DNA of 64,000 nt from Cellulosimicrobium cellulans (GCF_006539945.1 NZ_BJNZ01000017.1:1-64000); one strand, 5' to 3'; counted from the first letter of the stretch, positions 37,522 through 47,749 are shown. Notes: generated from the sequence alone by a model not told the origin. Program-made: numbers and translations.

Positions 37522-39378
37522 ATGACGCACCCCGGAAGGACCGGCACCGACGACGCGCACCGCGGCGGGTGGCCCGGCGCCGAGACGCCCGGTGACGCGC
37601 CCTGGTGGACGCGCTCGGTCGTGTACCAGGTGTACCCGCGCTCGTTCCAGGACACCGACGGCGACGGCGTCGGCGACCTCCCCGGGATCACCCGGCGCCT
37701 CGACCACCTGGAGCGGCTCGGGGTGGACGTCGTCTGGCTGTCCCCGGTGTACCGGTCGCCGCAGGCGGACAACGGGTACGACATCAGCGACTACGAGGAC
37801 GTCGACCCGCTGTTCGGGTCGCTCGCGGACCTCGACGCCCTGATCGAGGGTCTGCACGCGCGCGGGATGAAGCTCGTCATGGACCTCGTCGTCAACCACA
37901 CGAGCGACGAGCACCCGTGGTTCGTCCAGTCGCGGTCGTCGGCCGAGAGCCCGCGGCGCGACTGGTACTGGTGGCGCCCCGCGCGCGCCGGCATGGAGCC
38001 CGGGGCGCCGGGCGCCGAGCCGACCAACTGGCGCTCGTTCTTCGGGGGCAGCGCGTGGCGGTTCGACGAGGCGTCGGGGGAGTACTACCTGCACCTGTTC
38101 GACACCAAGCAGCCGGACCTCGACTGGGAGAACCCGGAGGTGCGCCAGGCGGTCTACGCCATGATGCGCCGGTGGCTCGACCGCGGCGTCGACGGGTTCC
38201 GCATGGACGTCATCAACCTGATCTCCAAGGACGTCGCGCCCGACGGCTCGCTGCCCGACGGCGAGGTGCACTGGGGGACGTTCGGCGACGGGAGCCCGCA
38301 CTACACGGACGGGCCGCGCGTGCACGAGTTCCTCGCCGAGATGCACCGCGAGGTGTTCGCGCCGTACCTCGCGCAGGGCCGCGAGATCCTCACCGTGGGG
38401 GAGACGCCCGGCGTCACGGTCGAGCACGGCGTCCGGTACACGGACCCCGACCGCCGCGAGGTCGACATGGTCTTCCAGTTCGAGCACATGGGCATCGACC
38501 ACGGCGCGACGCGCTACGACCCGGTCCGGTGGGACCTCGCCGATCTCAAGGCGACCCTCGGCCGCTGGCAGGCGGGCCTCGCGGACCGGGGCTGGAACGC
38601 CTTGTACTGGGACAACCACGACCAGCCGCGCGTCGTCTCGCGCTTCGGGGACGACTCGCCCGAGCACCGCGTCGCGTCGGCCAAGGCGCTCGCGCTCCTG
38701 CTGCACCTGCACCGCGGCACGCCGTACGTCTACCAGGGCGAGGAGCTCGGCATGACGAACGCGCCGTTCACGCGCGTCGAGCAGTACCAGGACGTCGAGT
38801 CGCTCGGGTACTTCCGCGAGCTCACCGGGCGCACGGGCGGCCCGCGGTTGCGCACCGACGGCGAGATGCTCGCCGTGCTCGCGCACGCGAGCCGCGACCA
38901 CGCCCGCACCCCCGTGCAGTGGGACGCGACCGCGAACGCCGGGTTCACGACGGGGACGCCGTGGCTCGAGGTCAACCCGAACCACACCACGATCAACGCG
39001 GAGGCCGCGTGGGCCGACGAGGACTCCGTGCTGCACTTCTACCGGCGGCTCGTCGCCCTGCGGCGCGAGGAGCCGGTCGTCGCGCTCGGCGACTTCCACA
39101 TGCTCCTTCCGGACCACGCGGCGCTCTACGCGTTCACGCGCGCCCTCGACACCCCGATCCCTGCTGGCGGGACGAGGAGGGACGAGCTCCTCGTCCTCGT
39201 GAACGTCAGCGGCCAGTCGCAGGACGTCCCGGCCGGGTTCCTCGCAGGCTGGGAGGGCGCCCCGACCCTGGTGGCCACCCACCCGGCCCTGCCGGACGGC
39301 GGGGGACGGGGCGACGGCCGTCTGAGGCCCTGGGAGGCCGTCGTGCGCCGTCGCTCGAGCGAGCTCCGCTCGAGGTAG
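37522..39378 (+). CDS. GH13 alpha-glucosidase (oligo-1,6-glucosidase-like)
   Basis: 618-residue cytoplasmic glycoside hydrolase of family 13. The four conserved regions are visible: DLVVNHTSDEHPWF (I), GVDGFRMDVINLI with the nucleophile Asp (II), TVGETPGV with the acid/base Glu (III) and YWDNHDQPRVVSRF (IV). The start of the barrel, WWTRSVVYQVYPRSFQDTDGDGVGDL, is typical of alpha-1,4/1,6-glucosidases and trehalose-hydrolysing relatives. No signal peptide, so it acts on imported maltose or isomaltose-type sugars. ATG 37522 follows GAGAGGAC. It stands alone without transporter genes. Confidence 0.92.
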   Translation: MTHPGRTGTDDAHRGGWPGAETPGDAPWWTRSVVYQVYPRSFQDTDGDGVGDLPGITRRLDHLERLGVDVVWLSPVYRSPQADNGYDISDYEDVDPLFGSLADLDALIEGLHARGMKLVMDLVVNHTSDEHPWFVQSRSSAESPRRDWYWWRPARAGMEPGAPGAEPTNWRSFFGGSAWRFDEASGEYYLHLFDTKQPDLDWENPEVRQAVYAMMRRWLDRGVDGFRMDVINLISKDVAPDGSLPDGEVHWGTFGDGSPHYTDGPRVHEFLAEMHREVFAPYLAQGREILTVGETPGVTVEHGVRYTDPDRREVDMVFQFEHMGIDHGATRYDPVRWDLADLKATLGRWQAGLADRGWNALYWDNHDQPRVVSRFGDDSPEHRVASAKALALLLHLHRGTPYVYQGEELGMTNAPFTRVEQYQDVESLGYFRELTGRTGGPRLRTDGEMLAVLAHASRDHARTPVQWDATANAGFTTGTPWLEVNPNHTTINAEAAWADEDSVLHFYRRLVALRREEPVVALGDFHMLLPDHAALYAFTRALDTPIPAGGTRRDELLVLVNVSGQSQDVPAGFLAGWEGAPTLVATHPALPDGGGRGDGRLRPWEAVVRRRSSELRSR

Positions 39379-39408
39379 GCGTCAGGTCATGCGACGGTAG
39401 GAGACGGG

Positions 39409-39437
39409 TTCCGTCCCGACCAAGAGTGCCCTATGCT
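39409..39437 (+). promoter_or_regulatory. Candidate promoter of the ABC exporter operon
   Basis: TATGCT at 39432-39437 with TTCCGT at 39409-39414, 17-bp spacer. The -10 is good and the -35 weak. The same TTCCGT-17-bp form recurs at 57239-57267. Confidence 0.35.
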
Positions 39438-39499
39438 CACCCCAGCCGGCGGAGCTGCCGGGCAGGGGGGCCGCAGCGCGGCCGGGGAGGGGCGCACGG

Positions 39500-40483
39500 G
39501 TGCAGACCACGGGAGCCCCCGCGATCGAGACGCGGGGACTGCGCAAGACGTACCGGAGCCGCAGGGGGCGGTCCGTGGGCGTGGAGGGGCTCGACCTCGT
39601 CGTGCCCGTCGGCGGGGTCCACGGATTCCTGGGGCCGAACGGCTCCGGCAAGACCACGACGATCCGCATGCTCCTCGGGCTCGTGCGCGCCGACGCGGGG
39701 AGCGCGCACATCTTCGGCCGTGAGGTGCCGCGGCACCTGCCCGACGTCGTCGGTCGCGTCGGCGCGATCGTGGAGTCCCCGAAGTTCTTCCCCGCCTTCA
39801 GCGCACGCAAGAACCTCGACCTGCTCGCGGCGGCGATCGGCGCGCCCGCGGGCCGGGTGGGGGAGGTTCTCGACGAGGTCGGGCTGGCCGACCGCGCCGG
39901 CGACCGGTACCGCGGCTACTCGCTGGGGATGAAGCAGCGGCTCGCGATCGCCGCGACGCTGCTCAAGGACCCCGACCTGCTCATCTTCGACGAGCCGACG
40001 AACGGCCTCGACCCCGCGGGGATCCGAGAGATCCGGGACACCATGCGCTCTCTCGCGGACCGCGGGAAGACCGTGCTGGTGAGCAGCCACATCCTCGCCG
40101 AGGTCGAGCAGGTCGCGGACACGGTCTCGATCATCGCGCGCGGGCGCCTCATCGCGTCGGGGAGCGTGAGCGAGCTCATCGGTGCCGGCGGCGCGACGCT
40201 CCAGGTCGGGGTCCCCGACCCGGCGCGCGCCGCCGCGGTGCTGCGCGCCGACGGCTTCACGGTCCGCGAGGACGGGCACCACCTGCTCGTGGACGGGGTC
40301 ACCGACGCCGCGCAGGTCACCCGGGCGCTCGCCGCCCACGACCTCTGGCTCACCGAGCTCGTCCCGGTCCACGCGGGCCTCGAGGCGGTGTTCCTCGAGC
40401 TCGTCGGCAAGGACGAGGCCGCGGGCACGCGGCACGACCGTCGTGGTGGCCACGCCGTCGCGACGCAAGGGGTCGTCGCATGA
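39500..40483 (+). CDS. ABC transporter ATP-binding protein (DrrA/CcmA-type)
   Basis: 327-residue ATPase. Walker A GPNGSGKTTTI, signature YSLGMKQRLAI, Walker B LLIFDEPTNGLDPAG and the switch His in VLVSSHILAEVEQ. A C-terminal ~90-residue domain (TLQVGVPDPARAAAVLRADGF) is typical of exporter ATPases of the multidrug or lantibiotic-immunity type. GTG 39500 lies behind GGGGAGGGG. Overlaps the permease start by four bases; together they form a two-gene exporter whose substrate is not evident. Confidence 0.93.
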   Translation: MQTTGAPAIETRGLRKTYRSRRGRSVGVEGLDLVVPVGGVHGFLGPNGSGKTTTIRMLLGLVRADAGSAHIFGREVPRHLPDVVGRVGAIVESPKFFPAFSARKNLDLLAAAIGAPAGRVGEVLDEVGLADRAGDRYRGYSLGMKQRLAIAATLLKDPDLLIFDEPTNGLDPAGIREIRDTMRSLADRGKTVLVSSHILAEVEQVADTVSIIARGRLIASGSVSELIGAGGATLQVGVPDPARAAAVLRADGFTVREDGHHLLVDGVTDAAQVTRALAAHDLWLTELVPVHAGLEAVFLELVGKDEAAGTRHDRRGGHAVATQGVVA

Positions 40484-41487
40484 GCCGCCTGCTGAGGGTC
40501 GAGCTCCGCCGGCTCCGCGCGCGTCGTCTCGTGCGCTGGGCGAGCGCGGGGACCCTCGTCCTCGCGGCGCTGAGCGTGCTGCTCGCCTACACCCAGAGCC
40601 TGCCGCCGTCGGATCTCGAGGTGGAGCAGGCGGAGCACGCGTACGAGCAGCAGCTCGACGACTGGGAGCAGAACGGCGACGAGCACGTCGCGCAGTGCGA
40701 GTCGGACCAGGAGGTCGCTCGCGAGACCGACCCCGCTGTCGACTACGGGTGCGACGACATGGCGCCCCGGCTCGAGTGGTTCCTCTCCGAGACCCCGACG
40801 TTCGACGGCGACGAGGAGTCCTGGCCGGTCCCGGGCGCGACGACGGTCACCCAGCTCGCGCCGCTCCTGCTCCTCTTCGCGCTCGTCGTCGGGGTGTCGT
40901 TCCTCACCGCCGAGATCTCGTCGGGGGCGATCGGGCTGTGGCTCACGTTCGAGCCGCGCCGTCAGCGCGTCTACTGGTCCAAGGCGGCCGCCGCCGCGCT
41001 CGGTGTGCTGCCTGTCGTCGTGCTCGCCTTTCTCGTCATGGCGGGCGGTGCGTACGGGGCCTACGCGATCAACGGGCAGCTCGGGGCGGTCACCGGCGAG
41101 ACGTGGACGCGGCTCGCGGGCGTCGGCGGACGGGCGGTGCTCGCCGCCGCGCTCGTCGCGGCCACGGGTGCTGCGCTCGGCGTGCTGCTGAAGAACGCGG
41201 CGGGGGCGCTCGGTCTGGTCGTGGTCTGGGTCGCCGTCGTGGAGACGGTCGTCACGCTCGCCGTGCAGGACGCGCAGGCCTGGCTCGTGCGGACCAACGT
41301 CGCGGCCTGGGTCCAGGGCGGCACGACCGTCTGGGTGCAGGAGTGCACCACGGACGCGACCGGGATGACGTGCCAGGGCGTGGAACGGGTCGTCACCCAG
41401 GCGCAGGGCGGCCTCTACCTGCTGGCGGTCGCCGCCGTGCTGTCGCTGGTGGCAGCCGCCGTGTTCCGGCGGCGCGACGTCTCCTGA
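40480..41487 (+). CDS. ABC-2-type transporter permease
   Basis: 335-residue membrane protein. One helix near residues 18-40 is followed by a ~90-residue extracellular loop rich in Glu/Asp with two Cys (CESDQ and YGCDDM), then about five more helices (LLLLFALVVGVSFLTA, AAAALGVLPVVVLAFLVMAGG, VLAAALVAATGAALGVLL, ALGLVVVWVAVVETVVTLAV and the C-terminal LYLLAVAAVLSLVAAAVFRR). The pattern is that of ABC-2 exporters such as those paired with DrrA-like ATPases. Partner of the preceding ATPase; the gene ends before a hairpin at 41521-41555. Confidence 0.85.
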   Translation: MSRLLRVELRRLRARRLVRWASAGTLVLAALSVLLAYTQSLPPSDLEVEQAEHAYEQQLDDWEQNGDEHVAQCESDQEVARETDPAVDYGCDDMAPRLEWFLSETPTFDGDEESWPVPGATTVTQLAPLLLLFALVVGVSFLTAEISSGAIGLWLTFEPRRQRVYWSKAAAAALGVLPVVVLAFLVMAGGAYGAYAINGQLGAVTGETWTRLAGVGGRAVLAAALVAATGAALGVLLKNAAGALGLVVVWVAVVETVVTLAVQDAQAWLVRTNVAAWVQGGTTVWVQECTTDATGMTCQGVERVVTQAQGGLYLLAVAAVLSLVAAAVFRRRDVS

Positions 41488-41520
41488 CGCCTCGTGCCGC
41501 CGCGCCGCCCTCCTCGTGGC

Positions 41521-41555
41521 GAGGCGCTCGTCCCATCTCGTGAGACGGGCGCCTC
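41521..41555 (+). terminator. Hairpin terminator of the ABC exporter operon
   Basis: 12-bp stem (41521-41532 with 41544-41555, one T-G pair) and 11-base loop, ending five bases before the -35 of the ilvB leader. Confidence 0.6.
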
Positions 41556-41560
41556 GACAC

Positions 41561-41589
41561 GTGACATCCCCGAAACATGGGCGTACAGT
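41561..41589 (+). promoter_or_regulatory. Promoter of the ilvBNC operon
   Basis: GTGACA (41561-41566), 17-bp spacer, TACAGT (41584-41589). Transcription would start about 41596, next to the GTG of the leader peptide at 41598, so that peptide is read from a practically leaderless mRNA. Confidence 0.7.
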
Positions 41590-41597
41590 CCCATGAC

Positions 41598-41642
41598 GTG
41601 CAGACGATCCTCCTTGTAGTACTTCCTGAGCGCGCCGGCTGA
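41598..41642 (+). CDS. ilvL: ilvB leader peptide (attenuation control)
   Basis: 15-codon frame GTG to TGA encoding MQTILLVVLPERAG: six of seven consecutive residues 4-9 are Ile, Leu, Leu, Val, Val, Leu. This is the run of regulatory codons expected in a branched-chain amino acid attenuator: when charged tRNAs are scarce the ribosome stalls here. It precedes a hairpin and a U-tract terminator, then ilvB. The GTG lies eight bases after the -10, so translation is probably leaderless. Confidence 0.8.
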   Translation: MQTILLVVLPERAG

Positions 41643-41715
41643 GGCCACGCCACCAGGCTTCGTCAGCGCGCTCACCCCTCGTCCAGCCCGGTATCCCGGG
41701 TCCGAGGGGTTTTTT
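41628..41715 (+). terminator. ilvBNC transcription attenuator
   Basis: Two structures are visible. The first hairpin pairs 41628-41634 with 41667-41673 and begins in the last codons of the leader peptide. The terminator pairs 41675-41681 with 41703-41709, with an inner C/G-rich helix, and runs into six Ts (41710-41715). U-tracts occur only here and in the cimA leader, in contrast to the other hairpins in this window. The following 209 bp to ilvB are GC-rich and hold another short hairpin (41871-41889) and the ilvB ribosome site AGGAGA. Confidence 0.8.
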
Positions 41716-41924
41716 GTTGCCACCACACCGGCACGACAACGCCACACAGGACCGCGGACGGCCCACACCGGCCACCGCGAGCGCCGCACCCGCGAGACCC
41801 GCGAGCACCGGCACCGCACACCGCGACCAGCACGACCGCACCACCACGGTCGGCTCCGGTTCCCGGCGGAGCGCCCCCACGGGGGGCGCCCGCCGGGCCG
41901 AGGCCACGACACGCAGGAGACACC

Positions 41925-43838
41925 ATGGCCCAGGGTCCCACCCCGGCACCTCCGCGACCGGGGGCCCCGACGCCCGCGGCGCCGGCGCCGAAGCCCGCCC
42001 CGACACCCGCGTCGGTCGCCCCGCGCGGCGACGTCCGGCGCGCTGCCACGGCCCGCCCGGCCGGCAGCACGCAGGGCACCTCGACGGGTGAGGAGATGAC
42101 CGGCGCGCAGTCGATCGTCCGCTCGCTCGAGGAGGTCGGCGCCGACGTCGTCTTCGGCATCCCGGGTGGTGCGATCCTCCCGACGTACGACCCGCTCATG
42201 GACTCGCAGCGACTGCGCCACATCCTCGTGCGCCACGAGCAGGGCGGCGGCCACGCCGCGCAGGGGTACGCGCACGCGACCGGCAGGGTCGGCGTGACCA
42301 TGGCGACGTCGGGACCCGGCGCGACCAACCTCGTCACCCCCATCGCCGACGCGAACATGGACTCGATCCCGCTCGTCGCGATCACCGGCCAGGTCGCCGC
42401 GGGCGCGATCGGCACGGACGCCTTCCAGGAGGCGGACATCGTCGGCATCACGCTGCCGATCACCAAGCACAACTTCCTCGTCACCGACCCGGACGACATC
42501 CCGCGCACCATCGCGGAGGCGTTCCACATCGCCTCGACCGGCCGCCCCGGTCCGGTGCTCGTGGACATCGCGAAGTCGGCGATGCAGTCGCGCACGACGT
42601 TCTCGTGGCCCCAGGACGTGCAGCTCCCGGGCTACCACCCGGTGACGAAGCCGCACAGCAAGCAGATCAAGGAGGCCGCGCGCCTGCTCGCGTCGGCCCG
42701 CCGGCCCGTCCTCTACGTGGGCGGCGGCGTGGTCCGCGCGAACGCGTCGGCAGAGCTGCGGCGCCTCGTCGACCTGTCGGGCGCGCCGGTCGTCACGACG
42801 CTCATGGCGCGCGGTGCCGTGCCCGACACGCACCCTCAGAACCTCGGGATGCCCGGCATGCACGGCACCGTCCCCGCCGTGGCGGCGCTCCAGAAGGCCG
42901 ACCTCGTCGTGTCCCTCGGCGCGCGCTTCGACGACCGCGTGACGGGCAAGCTCTCGAGCTTCGCCCCGCACGCCCAGGTCGTGCACGCGGACATCGACCC
43001 CGCGGAGATCGGCAAGAACCGCGACGTGGACGTCCCGATCGTCGGCGACCTCAAGGAGGTCATCGCCGACCTGCTGCCCGAGCTCGAGCGCGAGCACGAG
43101 ACCAAGGGGAAGCCGGACGTCGAGGCCTGGTGGCGCCAGATCGACGACTGGCGCGAGACCTACCCCCTCGGGTACACCGAGCCCGACGACGGCCACCTCG
43201 CCCCGCAGCACGTCATCTCCCGCCTGGGCGAGATCTCCGGCCCCGAGTCGATCTACGTCGCGGGCGTCGGCCAGCACCAGATGTGGGCCGCGCAGTTCAT
43301 CCGGTACGAGCACCCGCGCACCTGGATCAACTCCGGCGGCCTCGGCACCATGGGCTTCTCGATCCCCGCGGCGATGGGCGCGAAGGTCGGCCGCCCGGAC
43401 GCCACGGTGTGGGCGATCGACGGCGACGGCTGCTTCCAGATGACCAACCAGGAGCTCGCCACCTGCACGATCAACGAGATCCCGATCAAGGTCGCGCTGA
43501 TCAACAACTCCTCGCTCGGCATGGTGCGCCAGTGGCAGACCCTGTTCTACGACAAGCGCTACTCCAACACCGACCTGCACACCGGGCACGGCACGGCACG
43601 CGTCCCCGACTTCGTCAAGCTCGCGGACGCCTACGGGTGCGAGGGCATCCGTGTCGAGTCGATGGGCGAGGTCGACGCCGCGATCAAGCGTGCGATGGAG
43701 ATCGACGACCGCCCCGTGGTCATCGACTTCAACGTCTCGCGCGACGCGATGGTGTGGCCGATGGTCGCCGCCGGCGTGAGCAACGACGACATCCAGTACG
43801 CGCGGGGCATCTCGCCCGCGTGGGACCGAGAGGACTGA
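41925..43838 (+). CDS. ilvB: Acetolactate synthase large subunit
   Basis: 637-residue acetohydroxyacid synthase catalytic subunit. It makes acetolactate or acetohydroxybutyrate, the first common step to valine, leucine and isoleucine. A ~55-residue Pro/Ala-rich N-terminal extension precedes the conserved start [25 protein letters not shown]. Catalytic Glu lies in [19 protein letters not shown]; the TPP/Mg motif is [16 protein letters not shown] with [22 protein letters not shown] precedes ATG 41925. Under attenuator control; operon continues with ilvN and ilvC. Confidence 0.96.
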   Translation: MAQGPTPAPPRPGAPTPAAPAPKPAPTPASVAPRGDVRRAATARPAGSTQGTSTGEEMTGAQSIVRSLEEVGADVVFGIPGGAILPTYDPLMDSQRLRHILVRHEQGGGHAAQGYAHATGRVGVTMATSGPGATNLVTPIADANMDSIPLVAITGQVAAGAIGTDAFQEADIVGITLPITKHNFLVTDPDDIPRTIAEAFHIASTGRPGPVLVDIAKSAMQSRTTFSWPQDVQLPGYHPVTKPHSKQIKEAARLLASARRPVLYVGGGVVRANASAELRRLVDLSGAPVVTTLMARGAVPDTHPQNLGMPGMHGTVPAVAALQKADLVVSLGARFDDRVTGKLSSFAPHAQVVHADIDPAEIGKNRDVDVPIVGDLKEVIADLLPELEREHETKGKPDVEAWWRQIDDWRETYPLGYTEPDDGHLAPQHVISRLGEISGPESIYVAGVGQHQMWAAQFIRYEHPRTWINSGGLGTMGFSIPAAMGAKVGRPDATVWAIDGDGCFQMTNQELATCTINEIPIKVALINNSSLGMVRQWQTLFYDKRYSNTDLHTGHGTARVPDFVKLADAYGCEGIRVESMGEVDAAIKRAMEIDDRPVVIDFNVSRDAMVWPMVAAGVSNDDIQYARGISPAWDRED

Positions 43839-43844
43839 CCCGCC

Positions 43845-44369
43845 ATGTCCCGCCACACCCTCTCCGTGCTCGTCGAGAACAAGCCCGGCGTGCTGACGCG
43901 CGTCGCGGGGCTGTTCGCCCGCCGCGCCTTCAACATCCACTCGCTCGCGGTCGGCCCGACCGAGCACGAGGAGATCTCGCGCATCACCGTGGTCGTCGAC
44001 GTCGAGGAGCGCCCGCTCGAGCAGGTGACGAAGCAGCTCAACAAGCTGGTCAACGTCATCAAGATCGTCGAGCTCGACGCGGCCGCGTCCGTGCAGCGCG
44101 AGCTCCTGCTCGTCAAGGTGCGCGCCGACGGCGCGAACCGCACGGGCGTGCTCGAGGTCGTCAACCTGTTCCGTGCGAAGGTGGTCGACGTCGTGCCCGA
44201 CGCCGTGACCATCGAGGCGACGGGCACGGGCGAGAAGCTGAACGCCCTGCTCGGGGCGCTCGAGCCCTACGGCGTGCGCGAGATCGTGAAGTCGGGGACC
44301 GTCGCCGTCGGGCGCGGCTCCCGCTCGATCACCGACCGCGCGCTGGAACGCGTGGTCCGCTCCGCCTGA
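43845..44369 (+). CDS. ilvN: Acetolactate synthase small (regulatory) subunit
   Basis: 174-residue regulatory subunit. The N-terminal ACT domain (SVLVENKPGVLTRVAGLFARRAFNIHSLAVGPTE) binds valine for feedback inhibition, and the C-terminal domain (LLVKVRADGANRTGVLEVVNLFRAKVVDVV) stimulates the large subunit. Length and architecture match the usual 165-175 residue IlvN/IlvH. Six bases after ilvB, coupled with it. The ilvC start follows 120 bases downstream in the same direction. Confidence 0.96.
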   Translation: MSRHTLSVLVENKPGVLTRVAGLFARRAFNIHSLAVGPTEHEEISRITVVVDVEERPLEQVTKQLNKLVNVIKIVELDAAASVQRELLLVKVRADGANRTGVLEVVNLFRAKVVDVVPDAVTIEATGTGEKLNALLGALEPYGVREIVKSGTVAVGRGSRSITDRALERVVRSA

Positions 44370-45515
<1,146 letters not shown>

Positions 45516-45544
45516 TCCTCGACCTCTGAGCCCGGCTCACCTCT

Positions 45545-45649
45545 GGGGGTGGGTGACCCCTGTCGCGCGATCTACCATCCGCGGTGCTCGTTCCTCGCAC
45601 CGCTCCCGCCAGGCCCGCCACGATCGCGCGACAGGGGTCACCCACCCCC
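45545..45649. repeat. 27-bp perfect inverted repeat with 51-bp centre
   Basis: Arms 45545-45571 and 45623-45649 are exact inverted copies; the centre is 51 bp. It sits 30 bp after ilvC in the 288-bp gap before the ASCH gene. It could form a long stem that ends ilvC transcription, but the wide loop is unlike the other terminators in this window; a small mobile or repeated element is an alternative. Nothing else is seen in the gap apart from a possible promoter region near 45780-45800. Confidence 0.65.
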
Positions 45650-45803
45650 TTGCTGTCGGCTCACCCGGGCGCAGGCCAGCAGGCCGCCAGGCCTGGAACG
45701 GTTCGCGGCGTCCAAGGAGGTAGGGGATTACGTCGGCGCGACACGGGTGGGACGAATGGCGGGAGACCGGGCAGATCGACCTCGGGTACGCCACGATAGG
45801 GGT

Positions 45804-46343
45804 ATGACCCGACAGGCGGACGAGGGGGAACCGGTGACGGACGACGTGGTGGTGGACGAGAGGGCGGCGGAGATCCTCGCGTTCTGGGAGCTGGCGCGGC
45901 CGAGCGCCGGGATGGCGCGGGTGGGCGTGGTCACCGGCACCACGGTCTCTGAGACGGTGCCGCCGCCCGCGTGGTCGTTCGGCGACAACCCCGAGCTCGC
46001 CGACGGCCTGCTCGCGGCGGTCCTCAGCGGGGAGAAGACCGCGACGTCGTCCGCGCTGTGGGAGTACGAGGACTCGGGGGAGCCCGTCCCGCGCGTCGGC
46101 GAGCTGTCGATCCTGCTCGACGGCGACGGCCACCCGCGGGCACTCGTCCGCACGACGTCGGTCGAGATCGTGGCGTTCGACGACGTCGACGACGACTTCG
46201 CGCGGGCCGAGGGCGAGGACGACCGTTCGCTCGCGTCTTGGCGGGCTGAGCACGAGAAGTACTTCCGCCGGGTGCTGGAGCGGGAGTTCGCCCCGGACAT
46301 GCCGCTCGTGTGCGAGCGGTTCGAGCTGCGCTACCCGCGTTGA
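45804..46343 (+). CDS. ASCH domain protein
   Basis: 179-residue protein with an ASCH (PUA-like, RNA-binding) domain. Signature: AVLSGEKTATSSALWEYEDSGEPVPRVGEL, then ALVRTTSVEIVAFDDVDDDFARAEGEDDRSLASWRAEHEKYF, which is the long ASCH subtype with the Gly-x-Lys-Thr motif. The first ~35 residues are acidic and not conserved. Relatives are proposed to bind RNA or hydrolyse modified nucleosides such as N4-acetylcytidine. ATG 45804 is the first start after the inverted repeat; GTG at residue 12 is possible. Monocistronic, function unassigned. Confidence 0.85.
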   Translation: MTRQADEGEPVTDDVVVDERAAEILAFWELARPSAGMARVGVVTGTTVSETVPPPAWSFGDNPELADGLLAAVLSGEKTATSSALWEYEDSGEPVPRVGELSILLDGDGHPRALVRTTSVEIVAFDDVDDDFARAEGEDDRSLASWRAEHEKYFRRVLEREFAPDMPLVCERFELRYPR

Positions 46344-46412
46344 GCGGGGGATGAGCGGTGGCCGGCCGTGCCACGTTCGGCCGGCCACCGCTCGCGGGGC
46401 AGGTGATGAGGA

Positions 46413-47630
46413 CTACCCCGGGACTGGTGAGGCGCCGACCCGGTGGTCGGGTCGGCCCGCCGCGGTGAGCAGGAGCGTGCGCACGTCCTGCGCGACGACG
46501 GAGCGGGCGCCGCGCAGGACCGCGAGCTCGGGCACAGCGCTCGCGACGACCGCGCCCGTGCGCTGGTCCGTGCCGCGGAGCACGGCGGCGGTGGCCTCGG
46601 CGAGCGCGTCGCCGCACGCGACCCCCGTCGGTCCGCCGAGCACGACGGCGTCGGGCTCGAGGATCGCCACGACGGGCTGGAGCACGATCGCGACGCGACG
46701 TGCGAGGTCCTGCACGAGCTCGTGGACGGCGTCGGTGCCGTGGTGCTCCCGGACGGCGGCGACGGCCTCGGCGTAGGAGGTGCCCTCCGTGACCCCGGGG
46801 ACGCCCGCCCGGGCGCAGATCTCGACGAGCCGGAGGCCGCCGACGAGGTCCTGCACGTTGACGGAGTCGTCGATGCCGGTGGCGGGCACGGGGAGGTAGC
46901 CGATCTCGCCGGCGCCGCCCGTGGTGCCGTGGTGGACGCGCCCGTCGAGCCACGCGCCCATGCCGATGCCCTCGCCCAGCCACAGCAGCGCGAAGCTCTG
47001 CTCGTCCCGACCTGCGTCGCGCTCGGCGATCGCGGCGAGGTTCACGTCGTTCTCGACGCGCACGTCGATCCCGAGGGCGTCCTCGAGGTGCCCTCTCAGT
47101 CCTGCGCGCGGCCAGCCGGGCAGCTCGCCGACGAGGGCGATGTCGCCCGTGCGCGGGGCGACGGCCGCCTGGACACCGACGACGGCGGTCGCCACGCGCG
47201 CGACCGGGATGCCCGCGTCCGCACAGGCCTCGTCGCGCGCCCTGCGGACGTCGGTCGCGGCGGCGCGGTCCGGGCCGGCGGCAACGGTGGTCTCGCCGAG
47301 CGTGCGACCGAGCGCGTCGACGACGCTCGCCCGCACGCCGTCGGGCACGACGTCGAGCGCGAGCCCGACGAGGACGTCGGTGCGAGCGGCGTACTGTGTC
47401 GCCTGCGGCCCGCGCGCCCCCTGCACGGAGCCGGTCGGCTCGATGAGTCCGGACTGCTCGAGCCGTGCGACGATCTGCGAGGCCGTCGGACGCGACACCC
47501 CTGTGCTGTCGCCGATCTGGGACCGGGTGAGCGGTCCGGCGTCGAGCAGGAGCTCGAGCGCCGCGCGATCGTTGATCGTGCGGAGCAGCCCCGGGGTGCC
47601 GGGGATCCTCGACGAGGGGGGCGCGGTCAT
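46413..47630 (-). CDS. ROK-family transcriptional regulator
   Basis: 405-residue ROK protein. Residues about 15-75 form the winged helix-turn-helix (NDRAALELLLDAGPLTRSQIG, VSRPTASQIVARLEQSGLIE). The sugar-kinase-like part follows (LALDVVPDGVRASVVDALG, RVENDVNLAAIAER, LWLGEGIGMGAWLDGRVHHG). The GAGEIGYLPV motif is there, but the downstream CxCGxxGCxE zinc motif usual in ROK repressors is absent. It is preceded by a perfect palindrome at 47651-47667, its likely autoregulatory site. Its targets are probably sugar genes elsewhere. Confidence 0.88.
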   Translation of the reverse strand: MTAPPSSRIPGTPGLLRTINDRAALELLLDAGPLTRSQIGDSTGVSRPTASQIVARLEQSGLIEPTGSVQGARGPQATQYAARTDVLVGLALDVVPDGVRASVVDALGRTLGETTVAAGPDRAAATDVRRARDEACADAGIPVARVATAVVGVQAAVAPRTGDIALVGELPGWPRAGLRGHLEDALGIDVRVENDVNLAAIAERDAGRDEQSFALLWLGEGIGMGAWLDGRVHHGTTGGAGEIGYLPVPATGIDDSVNVQDLVGGLRLVEICARAGVPGVTEGTSYAEAVAAVREHHGTDAVHELVQDLARRVAIVLQPVVAILEPDAVVLGGPTGVACGDALAEATAAVLRGTDQRTGAVVASAVPELAVLRGARSVVAQDVRTLLLTAAGRPDHRVGASPVPG

Positions 47631-47650
47631 GGCGTTCCTTCGAGCGGGCT

Positions 47651-47667
47651 TTAGGAAAGTTTCCTAA
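47651..47667. promoter_or_regulatory. Palindromic operator upstream of the ROK regulator gene
   Basis: TTAGGAAAGTTTCCTAA, a perfect palindrome with eight-base arms around a central G, 20 bp before the ROK start (minus strand). It is the only A+T-rich palindrome in this region and resembles sites bound by ROK repressors. Binding is inferred. Confidence 0.65.
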
Positions 47668-47749
47668 TAGTGCATGGTCTCCCCCTGTCGCGCAACTCCG
47701 TCCCAGTCCGAGACGTGAGACCACCGTCCCGAGGGGTGGCGCGGCGGCG

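Noticed and set aside
41593-41619. ATG 41593 as start of the ilvB leader peptide
   Set aside because: That frame encodes only MTCRRSSL with no branched-chain run and ends at once; the GTG frame at 41598 has ILLVVL and stops at the hairpin.
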